From: an uncultured Lachnospiraceae bacterium
GTDB taxonomy: Bacteria; Bacillota; Clostridia; Lachnospirales; Lachnospiraceae
Direction: 5' to 3'
Length of the DNA: 40,318 nt
Assembly: GCA_902770965.1 (NCBI GenBank)
Contig: CACXUY010000037.1
Location: 1-40,318 of the forward strand
Below, in pieces: positions 1 through 7,429 of the stretch (the stretch's first letter is position 1; every line of letters begins with the position of its first letter). The position numbers and the translations under genes are program-made. The notes under the pieces were generated by a model that was given only the letters and a program-made list of their open reading frames with translations, had not been told where the DNA came from and made no database searches.

Positions 1-117
1 CTCCCAGTTAATCATCTTACGGAGCTTCACCCACCTGTTATCTTCTTTCAGGTGTCCGCCAAAGGGGAGGATAAAATCATAGATGTCCAGCTAGTCGTTG
101 TTAAGATTTCGGTACAT
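1..117 (-). pseudogene. 5' end of an IS transposase gene with an in-frame stop
   Basis: On the minus strand an ATG at 115-117 follows a GAGGAG ribosome binding site. It opens a frame reading MYRNLNND, then TAG (91-93), then LDIYDFILPFGGHLKED, NRWVKLRKMINWE to the window edge. The 'DxxLPFGGxLxxxNRWVKL' pattern is typical of the N-terminus of DDE transposases (IS1182/IS5-like) common in Clostridia. The TAG probably replaces a Gln codon, so the element is likely inactive, although the rest lies outside the window. It sits beside an AT-rich gene pair. The family assignment is from memory of the motif, not from a search. Confidence 0.6.
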
Positions 118-483
118 TTTCGACTCCTCAGATGCAAGGTTTTTGGGCGGTAAGGCAATAATACCCTGCATTTATTATAACACCGGCTAGTCGATTTGCG
201 GGTAGCATGATTACTTGTTATGGGTCAAATCATTAGCTTTTTGCTATCTTACATAGCAGTCATGCACAATATATAGTATTTTTGAATGGCTCATGTAACT
301 ATATGTGCGTACATGCGTCACAAAGTAGTTATGATTCACGTGTAACATCATGCTAGACAACCCTCTGTTCAGCATACCCCACTTAGAATTTTCGATTATA
401 TAGTGCGGTATCCCATCATTAATATCAATTGAGCAGCCTCAAAGTACAACGTTTATCGAGCATTATGAACACATCATAAAGAA
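118..483. other. Intergenic stretch without a recognisable gene
   Basis: This AT-rich stretch lies between the transposase remnant and the stop codon of the TOPRIM gene. The part near the transposase start probably belongs to the IS end; a minus-strand TATAAT lies at about 174-179. A small inverted repeat TGCTAT/ATAGCA occurs at 242-258. I see no convincing open frame and no strong terminator for the TOPRIM gene. Confidence 0.5.
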
Positions 484-1218
484 TCATACATTGTCTAAAG
501 CTTTAAATTGTTCATGAGCAGTTTGAAATTCTGCCCAATTCACTGATTTGAGCAGTTCATCCATGGTAGTAAATATTCGGTCTGGGCTAAATACAGATAA
601 TGAAACTCCTAATTGAGCTTTTACCTTTTCACGTCTTTTTGTTAAGTATACATTGGATTTTATATTATTGATGAAATCTCTTGCCTGACAAATAATCCCT
701 TCTTTTTCTGGTGCCTGTTCCGCCAAGGAATCAAGCATGAATGTTTCTAAAGCACCTTGCATATTTAAAGGCACAAGAATATAGCATAATTCAATAACAG
801 AATATGCCTTAAATGAATCCTGAAAAGATAATGATTTCCACTGACCTATCCACTGTAAATCAACCGCTGCTTCAGTGTTCAGTTCTTTTCCAATTACAGA
901 TAGCAATTTTGATGGACGCACAGTTTCGGCATCATTATCATCGTGATCGGTGATGATTGCAAGTTTTTGAATCGATGATTCCAAATGCGCCAGGTCTAAT
1001 ACCTCTTTTAATGGGATAGTGAAATTATTCCCTCCAACCTGCCATATACCTAAGAAATCTTCTTCAGAATTAGTAAACCAGTTTATTGATTCTTTATGAA
1101 ATGGCAGGTTCTTACCTTTGAAGTACTTCCATTTACCGATCTTTTCCAAATAACTTCCTATAAGGATTTGATCAGTTTCACCTTCACATAGGATAATTTT
1201 GTATTTTCTGTTTTTCAT
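484..1218 (-). CDS. TOPRIM-domain protein paired with an OLD-like ATPase
   Basis: This 244-residue protein starts with a TOPRIM-like core: IILCEGETD, with the probable catalytic Glu at residue 12, and LAIITDHDDND, with the acidic D91/D93/D94 cluster. TOPRIM domains of this kind (DUF3226/DUF4435-like) act as metal-dependent nucleases or related effectors. The rest is mixed helical with no signal peptide or membrane segment. Its ATG overlaps the stop codon of the upstream ATPase (ATGA, 1215-1218), so the two are translationally coupled and probably work as one complex. The arrangement resembles two-gene OLD/PARIS-type anti-phage systems, where an ATPase senses or regulates and a TOPRIM subunit acts. 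That function is inferred from architecture. The gene is AT-rich compared with its neighbours to the right. Confidence 0.65.
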   Translation of the reverse strand: MKNRKYKIILCEGETDQILIGSYLEKIGKWKYFKGKNLPFHKESINWFTNSEEDFLGIWQVGGNNFTIPLKEVLDLAHLESSIQKLAIITDHDDNDAETVRPSKLLSVIGKELNTEAAVDLQWIGQWKSLSFQDSFKAYSVIELCYILVPLNMQGALETFMLDSLAEQAPEKEGIICQARDFINNIKSNVYLTKRREKVKAQLGVSLSVFSPDRIFTTMDELLKSVNWAEFQTAHEQFKALDNV

Positions 1219-2345
1219 CTTAACTCCAAATTCAAATTATCTCGGGCACGCTTAGACTCATCTGCATCAATATTCCGTATCTGCATTCCCTGTTCATGTT
1301 CTCGGATTGTCAGTACTCGAATATCTTTTTTTTGTTCAATATCCAGTTCTTGCGCCGCAGATAAGAATTCATCTATAAACTCAATATTATGAGTTGTTAA
1401 GAAAAGTTGAACCTGGTTTTCCATTGCCGTGCGAATAACATGGGAACAGAATTCTTTCTGAGCTGTCGGATGAAAACCAACATCGATTTCATCGATGCAG
1501 ATAATAGAGCCTCGGTGGAGTACAAATGATCCAATAAGGTAAAACCATTTTTGAACACCATCACCATAAGCGAAAATCGGAAGCATGGTCCCATCCTTTT
1601 TTACTATGCTAACAGGAGACTGCGAGCCATCTGGATATGGAATCATATCAAATCCTGCGATATCTGGGAATACACTATGCATCTGTTCTACAACACTAAT
1701 AAGCAATTGTTGTCTTTTTAATGATGCATATATTTGCACTATTTCGGCCATGGATGTAAAGGCAAGCAAATCTACAAACTTTGCATTATGGAATGGCTTT
1801 ACATTAGCAATATTCTGAAATGGGAAAACAAGATCAGCATCTACTGGGTCTTTTTGGTTATGCGTTATCGTCCACTTTGCGATAGGGACTTGTGTAATGC
1901 CACTCCATGGCATATTATGTGATGAAGTAGATTGCAAAGTAGAATCATTTATAGGCCAATCTATACGTCCTTCACTTGATTTATACGACGAATCATATTC
2001 ACTTAATAATGCGTATGGATCGATTTTATGCTCGAAAGATTCGTTTTTTCCATCAATGCTGCCACTAAATGACATGTAAAACGGAACTGAGCTACGATCA
2101 TGTACAGCTGATAGAAGTTCTTCCATCATAATATATTGGGATTGATAGAACATATATCTACATCTCGTCAATGGCACCCTTACAAATGGAACCATACTCT
2201 GCCCGCATGCCCATGCAAAAACGGACTCGAGAATAGAAGTTTTGCCGACATTGTTGTTCCCCAAGATAATATTAATTCTTCCAAGGGGATCCAGCATTAA
2301 ATTCTCGTATCTTCTATACCCCGAAATAGTCAAATTATCGATCAT
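1215..2345 (-). CDS. AAA/ABC-type ATPase of the OLD/RecF-like class
   Basis: This is a 376-residue cytoplasmic ATPase. The N-terminus LTISGYRRYENL is the usual lead-in of SMC/RecF/OLD-like ATPases. It is followed by Walker A GNNNVGKTS (residues 29-37), a signature-like YGDGVQ, Walker B SIICIDEIDVGFHP (about 280-293) and an H-loop TTHN (about 318-321). I chose the ATG at 2343-2345: the GGAG ribosome binding site (2352-2355) lies six bases upstream, and it overlaps the earlier in-frame ATG at 2355-2357, which has no site of its own. The stop overlaps the start of the TOPRIM gene. A strong promoter lies at 2416-2445. Two-gene ATPase plus TOPRIM operons are often anti-phage systems. The assignment to the ATPase class is firm, the defence role is inferred. 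Confidence 0.8.
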   Translation of the reverse strand: MIDNLTISGYRRYENLMLDPLGRINIILGNNNVGKTSILESVFAWACGQSMVPFVRVPLTRCRYMFYQSQYIMMEELLSAVHDRSSVPFYMSFSGSIDGKNESFEHKIDPYALLSEYDSSYKSSEGRIDWPINDSTLQSTSSHNMPWSGITQVPIAKWTITHNQKDPVDADLVFPFQNIANVKPFHNAKFVDLLAFTSMAEIVQIYASLKRQQLLISVVEQMHSVFPDIAGFDMIPYPDGSQSPVSIVKKDGTMLPIFAYGDGVQKWFYLIGSFVLHRGSIICIDEIDVGFHPTAQKEFCSHVIRTAMENQVQLFLTTHNIEFIDEFLSAAQELDIEQKKDIRVLTIREHEQGMQIRNIDADESKRARDNLNLELR

Positions 2346-2415
2346 TTTTTTCTCCATTTTTCATTTTTGAATATCGCTTTAGACGCCACGTATTCACAGA
2401 ATACACTATGATTAA

Positions 2416-2445
2416 ATTATACCATATTTACTCAACGTATGACAA
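2416..2445 (-). promoter_or_regulatory. Sigma-A-type promoter of the ATPase/TOPRIM operon
   Basis: On the minus strand TTGTCA (2440-2445) and a perfect TATAAT (2416-2421) are separated by 18 bases. The -10 box is preceded by TGG, giving an extended -10. The predicted transcript starts near 2409 and has a leader of roughly 60 bases before the ATG. Confidence 0.7.
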
Positions 2446-2716
2446 TTATGCAATTTTACGTAGTGTTTTTTATGATTATGATACTAGAGCATTGGAGATG
2501 CCTCTCCTACTCGATTCGGCTACGCCACTTGCATCTCATGCTGTTGCACTCAATGTGAGCTGTCGTCAAGAGCCGTGACTACAAACAAGCTTGCCCGATG
2601 CTTCCTGTCTCGTATTCTGGACGTCAAGCAGTGGATATGTAATCGAACCCTCCTCGCCGCGCGGCCCATTCCCGGCAGAGCTGGGATAATTCCTTGCACG
2701 GGTCTGTCCATACAGA
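2446..2716. other. Intergenic region with one inverted repeat
   Basis: This stretch separates the AT-rich operon from the ppdK terminator. It holds an inverted repeat, GAGATGC (2495-2501) and GCATCTC (2531-2537), which could mark the edge of the acquired segment. No coding region or RNA gene was recognised. Composition shifts from AT-rich to G+C-rich across it. Confidence 0.4.
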
Positions 2717-2749
2717 AAGTACCGCCGGAGCAGAACCCCGACGGCACTT
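2717..2749 (-). terminator. Terminator-like hairpin downstream of ppdK
   Basis: In minus-strand RNA a 14-base arm (2749-2736) pairs with 2730-2717 around a five-base loop. Three G-U pairs form only in the minus-strand transcript, so it is oriented for ppdK. The following T-run is short (TTTCTGTA), so termination may be partial. Confidence 0.6.
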
Positions 2750-2841
2750 TTATTTCATTGTATATGACTTACTTCACAATCAAATTACTTATAATCGCAA
2801 ATACTTCCCAAATTTCTTATAAGCTCCAATTGCCTATAAGA

Positions 2842-5490
2842 TTACTTCTTCGCGATAGCGGCCTGTGCGGCAGCGAGCCTTGCGATCGGTACGCGGAACG
2901 GGCTGCAGGATACATAGTCAAGACCGATGGCGTTGCAGAACTCGACAGAGCTGGGGTCTCCGCCGTGCTCACCGCAGATACCGCAGTGAAGCTTCGGGTT
3001 GACCGGCTTGCCAAGCTCAAGAGCCATCTTCATCAGCTTGCCGACGCCGACCTGGTCAAGCTTGGCAAAAGGATCGCTCTCAAGGATCTTCGCGTCATAG
3101 TAGGCCTTAAGGAACTTGCCGGAATCGTCACGGCTGAAGCCATAAGTCATCTGAGTCAGGTCGTTCGTGCCGAAGCAGAAGAAATCAGCCTCGGAAGCAA
3201 TCTCATCGGCAGTAAGGGCCGCTCTCGGGATCTCGATCATCGTACCGACTTCATACTTGAGGTCAACGCCGGCAGCGGCGATCTCTGCGTCAGCGGTCTC
3301 AACGACGAACTTCTTGACATATTTCAGCTCCTTGATCTCACCGACAAGCGGGATCATGATCTCAGGAACGATAGTCCACTCGGGATGTGCCTTGCCGACG
3401 TTGATGGCCGCGCGGATGACAGCCTTTGTCTGCATGACAGCGATCTCGGGATAGGTGACAGCCAGACGGCAGCCACGATGGCCCATCATAGGGTTGAATT
3501 CCTTCAGGCCGGAGATGATAGCCTTGATCTTCTCAACGCTCTTGCCCTGAGCCTCGGCGAGCTTCTTGATGTCCTCTTCCTCGGTGGGAACGAACTCATG
3601 CAGAGGCGGATCCAGGAAACGGATAGTGACCGGACGTCCCTCAAGAGCCTCGAAGAGACCTTCGAAATCGCTCTGCTGATAAGGCAGGATCTTCTCCATC
3701 GCCTTCTCTCTCTCCTCAACGGTCTCGGAGCAGATCATCTCACGGAAAGCATCGATACGGCCTTCGCCAAAGAACATATGCTCGGTGCGGCACAGTCCGA
3801 TACCCTCAGCGCCAAGCTCGACAGCCTTCCTCGCGTCAGCGGGAGTGTCTGCGTTGGTGCGGACCTTCATGGTGCGGTACTCGTCGGCCCATGCCATGAT
3901 GCGGCCGAACTCGCCGGCGATCTGCGCGTCGACAGTCTTGATGATGCCGTCATAGATATTACCGGTGGAGCCATCGATGGAAATGAAGTCGCCCTCGTGG
4001 AATTCCTTGCCGGCGAGAGTGAACCTCTTGTTCTCCTCATCCATGTCAATGTCGCCGCAGCCGGAGACACAGCACTCACCCATGCCGCGGGCAACAACAG
4101 CAGCGTGAGAAGTCATGCCGCCGCGGACGGTCAGGATGCCCTGCGCGCTCTTCATGCCTGTGATGTCCTCAGGCGAGGTCTCAAGACGGACAAGAACGAC
4201 CTTCTCGCCCCTTGCGGCCCACTCAACAGCATCGTCGGCTGTGAAAACGATCTTGCCGCAGGCGGCTCCGGGTGAAGCGCCAAGGCCCTTGCTCATGGGC
4301 TTCGCGGCCTTGAGGGCGGCGGCATCAAACTGAGGATGCAGCAGGGTGTCAAGGTTACGGGGGTCGATCATCGCGACTGCTTCCTGAGGAGTGCGCATGC
4401 CCTCGTCAACCAGATCGCAGGCGATCTTCAGAGCGGCCTGAGCGGTGCGCTTGCCGTTACGGGTCTGAAGCATGTACAGATCGCCGTGCTCGACGGTGAA
4501 CTCCATGTCCTGCATATCCCTGTAGTGATCCTCAAGGATGCCGCAGATCTTGACAAACTGCGCAAAAGCAGCCGGGAACTTCTGCTCCATCTCGGAAATG
4601 TGCATAGGAGTGCGGACACCGGCAACGACGTCTTCGCCCTGTGCGTTGGTAAGGAACTCGCCGAACAGGCCCTTGTCGCCGGTCGCGGGGTCGCGGGTGA
4701 AGGCAACGCCCGTGCCGCAGTCATCGCCCATGTTGCCGAAGGCCATGGACTGGACGTTGACGGCAGTACCCCAGGAATAAGGGATGTCGTTGTCCCTGCG
4801 GTATACATTCGCGCGGGGGTTGTCCCAGCTGCGGAAGACAGCCTTGATGGCTCCCATCAGCTGCTCCTTGGGATCTGAAGGGAAATCCTTGCCGATCTTG
4901 TCCTTGTACTCGGCCTTGAACTGGGCAGCAAGGTTCTTGAGATCGTCAGCGGTGAGATCGACGTCAAGCGTGACTCCCTTTTCTTCCTTCATCTTGTCGA
5001 TGAGCTGCTCGAAATATTTCTTTCCGACCTCCATGACGACGTCGGAATACATCTGGATAAATCTCCTGTAGCAGTCCCATGCCCAGCGAGGATTGCCGGA
5101 CTTCTCTGCCAAAGTGTTGACGACTTCTTCGTTGAGACCAAGGTTCAGGATGGTATCCATCATGCCGGGCATGGAAGCGCGGGCACCGGAACGGACGGAG
5201 ACGAGAAGCGGATTCTCCTTGTCGCCGAACTTCTTGCCGGTGATCTGCTCAAGCTTCACGATGTTCTCATTGATCTGCGCCTGGATCTCGGCGTTGATCT
5301 CGCGTCCGTCCTCATAATACTGTGTGCAGGCTTCGGTGGAAATGGTGAAGCCCTGAGGAACCGGGTTGCGCTCCGGGAACTCGGTCTTGAAGATGTTCGT
5401 CATCTCAGCGAGGTTCGCGCCCTTGCCGCCGAGGAGTTCGCGCATAGACGCATTGCCCTCGGTAAAAAGATATACCCATTTGTTAGCCAT
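2842..5490 (-). CDS. ppdK: Pyruvate, phosphate dikinase
   Basis: This cytoplasmic enzyme (882 residues, the normal family length) interconverts pyruvate, ATP and Pi with PEP, AMP and PPi. In anaerobic Clostridia it commonly serves glycolysis or gluconeogenesis with PPi. The N-terminal ATP-grasp domain shows GGKGANLAEM. The swivelling phosphohistidine domain has GGMTSHAAVVARGMG with the catalytic His. The C-terminal PEP/pyruvate barrel has GTNDLTQMTYGFSRDD and the active-site Cys in CGICGEHGGDP. The ATG at 5488-5490 has an AGGAGG site ten bases upstream. It is monocistronic by appearance, with its own promoter at 5536-5564 and a hairpin terminator at 2717-2749. No PPDK regulatory protein gene is nearby. 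Confidence 0.97.
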   Translation of the reverse strand: MANKWVYLFTEGNASMRELLGGKGANLAEMTNIFKTEFPERNPVPQGFTISTEACTQYYEDGREINAEIQAQINENIVKLEQITGKKFGDKENPLLVSVRSGARASMPGMMDTILNLGLNEEVVNTLAEKSGNPRWAWDCYRRFIQMYSDVVMEVGKKYFEQLIDKMKEEKGVTLDVDLTADDLKNLAAQFKAEYKDKIGKDFPSDPKEQLMGAIKAVFRSWDNPRANVYRRDNDIPYSWGTAVNVQSMAFGNMGDDCGTGVAFTRDPATGDKGLFGEFLTNAQGEDVVAGVRTPMHISEMEQKFPAAFAQFVKICGILEDHYRDMQDMEFTVEHGDLYMLQTRNGKRTAQAALKIACDLVDEGMRTPQEAVAMIDPRNLDTLLHPQFDAAALKAAKPMSKGLGASPGAACGKIVFTADDAVEWAARGEKVVLVRLETSPEDITGMKSAQGILTVRGGMTSHAAVVARGMGECCVSGCGDIDMDEENKRFTLAGKEFHEGDFISIDGSTGNIYDGIIKTVDAQIAGEFGRIMAWADEYRTMKVRTNADTPADARKAVELGAEGIGLCRTEHMFFGEGRIDAFREMICSETVEEREKAMEKILPYQQSDFEGLFEALEGRPVTIRFLDPPLHEFVPTEEEDIKKLAEAQGKSVEKIKAIISGLKEFNPMMGHRGCRLAVTYPEIAVMQTKAVIRAAINVGKAHPEWTIVPEIMIPLVGEIKELKYVKKFVVETADAEIAAAGVDLKYEVGTMIEIPRAALTADEIASEADFFCFGTNDLTQMTYGFSRDDSGKFLKAYYDAKILESDPFAKLDQVGVGKLMKMALELGKPVNPKLHCGICGEHGGDPSSVEFCNAIGLDYVSCSPFRVPIARLAAAQAAIAKK

Positions 5491-5535
5491 ATTTTTATTG
5501 ACCTCCTAAATTAAATGACATGAGAATCTCCGACA

Positions 5536-5564
5536 ATTATATCATTGCAGTGGTGCAATGTCAC
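5536..5564 (-). promoter_or_regulatory. ppdK promoter with a palindrome in the spacer
   Basis: GTGACA (5559-5564) and TATAAT (5536-5541) lie 17 bases apart on the minus strand. The spacer and the edge of the -35 contain a perfect inverted repeat, CATTGCA-GTGG-TGCAATG (5543-5560 on the plus strand). A palindrome between the -35 and -10 is a classic position for a repressor operator. The cognate regulator is not in the window, so the operator role is inferred. Confidence 0.7.
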
Positions 5565-5668
5565 GTTAAAAAACATGGTAAAAGCATAATGTGGCTTACG
5601 AGCGTTAAGCTTTTTTGTCGGTTCTGTTTTATGTTAAATATAACAGTCAAAAGTATGTTTATCAGCTT

Positions 5669-5681
5669 GTAACTATTCAGC
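5669..5681. repeat. Copy of the GTAACTATTCAGC dispersed motif
   Basis: The 13-base motif overlaps the TGA stop of the GH32-like gene. The same motif, or close variants, occurs at 16682, 37112 (minus strand), 38910 and 39059, in three cases as the arm of a longer palindrome. Here only the arm is seen. Confidence 0.5.
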
Positions 5682-7209
5682 TCTTCGGAAGCTTAATAGT
5701 GATATTCTCAAACGCCGCATTGCAGCCATCTGCGAAAACGCCGATATGCGCTCCGTCCGTGGAGTGCATGATCCGGGAGCTCAAGGCCTTTCTATCATCG
5801 ATATAAGTGATGACGATTTCATTTTCACAGACAAGGGTGACATGATGCGTCTTTTTTTCGGAGAAATCATATGCAGTAAATGCCACCGGGTCGTTATCTG
5901 CCACCTCTGTGAGTTCAAGGCCTTCATAATGCAGCTTGTTTTGTTTTGCGTCCAGGCATAATGCGGTATAGGTCTCATCCTGCTCGCTTCCGCCGAACGC
6001 GAATCCGGCGCAGCCGTCGGCATCAAGAGTCACATCGCACTCAAGCATCATTGACGGGGCACGGGTACCCATATCGGCAAGCGCATAAGCACCGTCTTTT
6101 GCGGATAACGTGATGCTGCCGTCTTTTATCTTTACTGTGCCGTCCTTTTTCACTGCCTGAAATTTCTTTTCGACAGTAAAATACTCGGCAAAGCTGTCCG
6201 GAGCTTTAACTCCCAAGGTACCGTCCTCATTGGCCACGAGCTGGTGATTGACCATATTGCCCGCCCATTGGTATATGCCGGAATCTGACATAAGGCCTGC
6301 CCGTCCGATCCATCCGCAAAGGTAATCCTTATCCATAAAATGCGCCGTCTTAGCCGCGTAGAAGACAAAACCGTTTCCCGAAATCGTTCCTTTGCCGTCG
6401 AGGATATTGTCTGCCGGCGCTGTAAAGGGTCCGTTTGCTGATTCTCCTGCCGCGTAGTAGGTCACGCAGTCCCAGCTATAGGTTATGTACCATGTATCGT
6501 TGATCTTAAAAAGATCGGGGCACTCCAACATGTACTGTGCCATCGGAGCGTAAAGCGGGCCTTCATATTCCCAGGATTTAAGATCCTCTGAGGTATATTT
6601 GGCGATGACTCCGCCAAGGGTGTTTTCTCTGGCTGCGACAAGCATCCAGTAGCAGTTGTCATCCTCCATCCAGAACACCTCGGGATCCCGGAAATCATCC
6701 TTGGAAAAGTTGTCAGGACTGTAGAAGGTATCTTCAGGATGCTTCTCCCAGCTTTTCCTGTCACTGCTTGTCGCGTGCATCACACATTCTTTACCTTTGC
6801 CGCCGTTGCCGGTGTCGTTATGTCCGGTGTAAAACAAATGGTACAGCCCATTTTGATCCTGCATGACGGATCCGGTGCCTATGGCCGGATCGGGATCGGA
6901 GAGAAGGCCAAACTCCAAAGCCATGCCGCGATCCTCATAATCGTACAGATTCTTTGTCGAATAACTGTAAATGGGATGATAGCCCTGGCCGTTATGATCG
7001 GTATCATAGAGGTAGTAAAGCTCCAGGTATCCATCCTCCGTTACGAAGGGCATCGTATCCCCAACATAGGCATCCTCCGGCGCAGGATATAGCTTATATG
7101 CTACCGGTGAGTAAGCCTCGTCAGGCAGACTTTTCGGTGCTGTACTGCAGCCAAAGAGCGAGCATACAGAAATGGCTGTCATCGTAAGTACGGCAATTTT
7201 TCTTCTCAT
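5677..7209 (-). CDS. GH32-like glycoside hydrolase, secreted lipoprotein
   Basis: This 510-residue protein begins MRRKIAVLTMTAISVCSLFGC, a lipoprotein signal with the lipobox SLFG-C, so it should be anchored outside the cytoplasmic membrane. The five-blade propeller carries GH32-type motifs: VGDTMPF (position of the nucleophile Asp block), GTGSV, FRDPEVF (RDP motif) and LECPDLF (ECP motif with the acid/base Glu). A C-terminal beta-sandwich follows (about residues 350-510). GH32 enzymes cleave beta-fructosides such as levan, inulin or sucrose. The substrate here cannot be told. I chose the ATG at 7207-7209, which has a GAGGAGG site; the frame stays open upstream only through the repeat element after purL. 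The TGA stop overlaps a dispersed repeat (5669-5681). No transporter or sugar regulator is adjacent. Confidence 0.8.
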   Translation of the reverse strand: MRRKIAVLTMTAISVCSLFGCSTAPKSLPDEAYSPVAYKLYPAPEDAYVGDTMPFVTEDGYLELYYLYDTDHNGQGYHPIYSYSTKNLYDYEDRGMALEFGLLSDPDPAIGTGSVMQDQNGLYHLFYTGHNDTGNGGKGKECVMHATSSDRKSWEKHPEDTFYSPDNFSKDDFRDPEVFWMEDDNCYWMLVAARENTLGGVIAKYTSEDLKSWEYEGPLYAPMAQYMLECPDLFKINDTWYITYSWDCVTYYAAGESANGPFTAPADNILDGKGTISGNGFVFYAAKTAHFMDKDYLCGWIGRAGLMSDSGIYQWAGNMVNHQLVANEDGTLGVKAPDSFAEYFTVEKKFQAVKKDGTVKIKDGSITLSAKDGAYALADMGTRAPSMMLECDVTLDADGCAGFAFGGSEQDETYTALCLDAKQNKLHYEGLELTEVADNDPVAFTAYDFSEKKTHHVTLVCENEIVITYIDDRKALSSRIMHSTDGAHIGVFADGCNAAFENITIKLPKS

Positions 7210-7266
7210 CTTTCCATCCTCCTCGTCTGTAAGTTTTATCTTTGCGTTCCCGCGATCCGCAACATA

Positions 7267-7429
7267 TATTCGCACTTTCCGCCCGCTGCGCGGGCCCGTG
7301 CTCATACCGGTTGTCCTTCGGAATGGTTGCCGTCCGGCTGAAAGCAAGCTTTCGCCTGACGGCAAGGAATGGTTGCCGTCCGGCTGAAAGCAAGCTTTCG
7401 CCTGACGGCAACCATCCCTCAGGGACTTA
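7267..7429 (-). repeat. Structured repeat element, copy 1 (after purL)
   Basis: Read leftward, the element starts at the purL stop codon with TAA then GTCCCTGAGG. It continues with a long hairpin, then CCGAAGGAC, ACCGGTATGAG, a CCCGC-GCA-GCGGG hairpin and GTGCGAATA. GTCC can pair with GGAC, and the flanking GAGG/CCGA can form tandem G-A pairs, as in a kink-turn-like internal loop. A second copy with the same flanks but a different hairpin lies after hemW. It is probably transcribed as the 3' UTR of purL. I do not recognise a named RNA family. It could also be a non-autonomous mobile repeat. Confidence 0.65.
7320..7411. repeat. 46-bp hairpin unit duplicated in tandem
   Basis: Two identical 46-bp units (7320-7365 and 7366-7411) each contain a near-perfect hairpin with arms GGTTGCCGTC...GACGGCAA and a GAAAGC-AA-GCTTTC tip. 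The duplication sits inside the structured element after purL; the copy after hemW has a single unit. Confidence 0.9.

Noticed and set aside
2575..4275. Long plus-strand open frame of 566 codons opposite ppdK
   Set aside because: It is the antisense shadow of a G+C-rich, strongly conserved gene; no ribosome binding site and no family motif.
7210..7365. N-terminal extension of the GH32-like protein
   Set aside because: The extension is encoded by the repeat element after purL, while the ATG at 7209 has a strong ribosome binding site and starts a proper lipoprotein signal.
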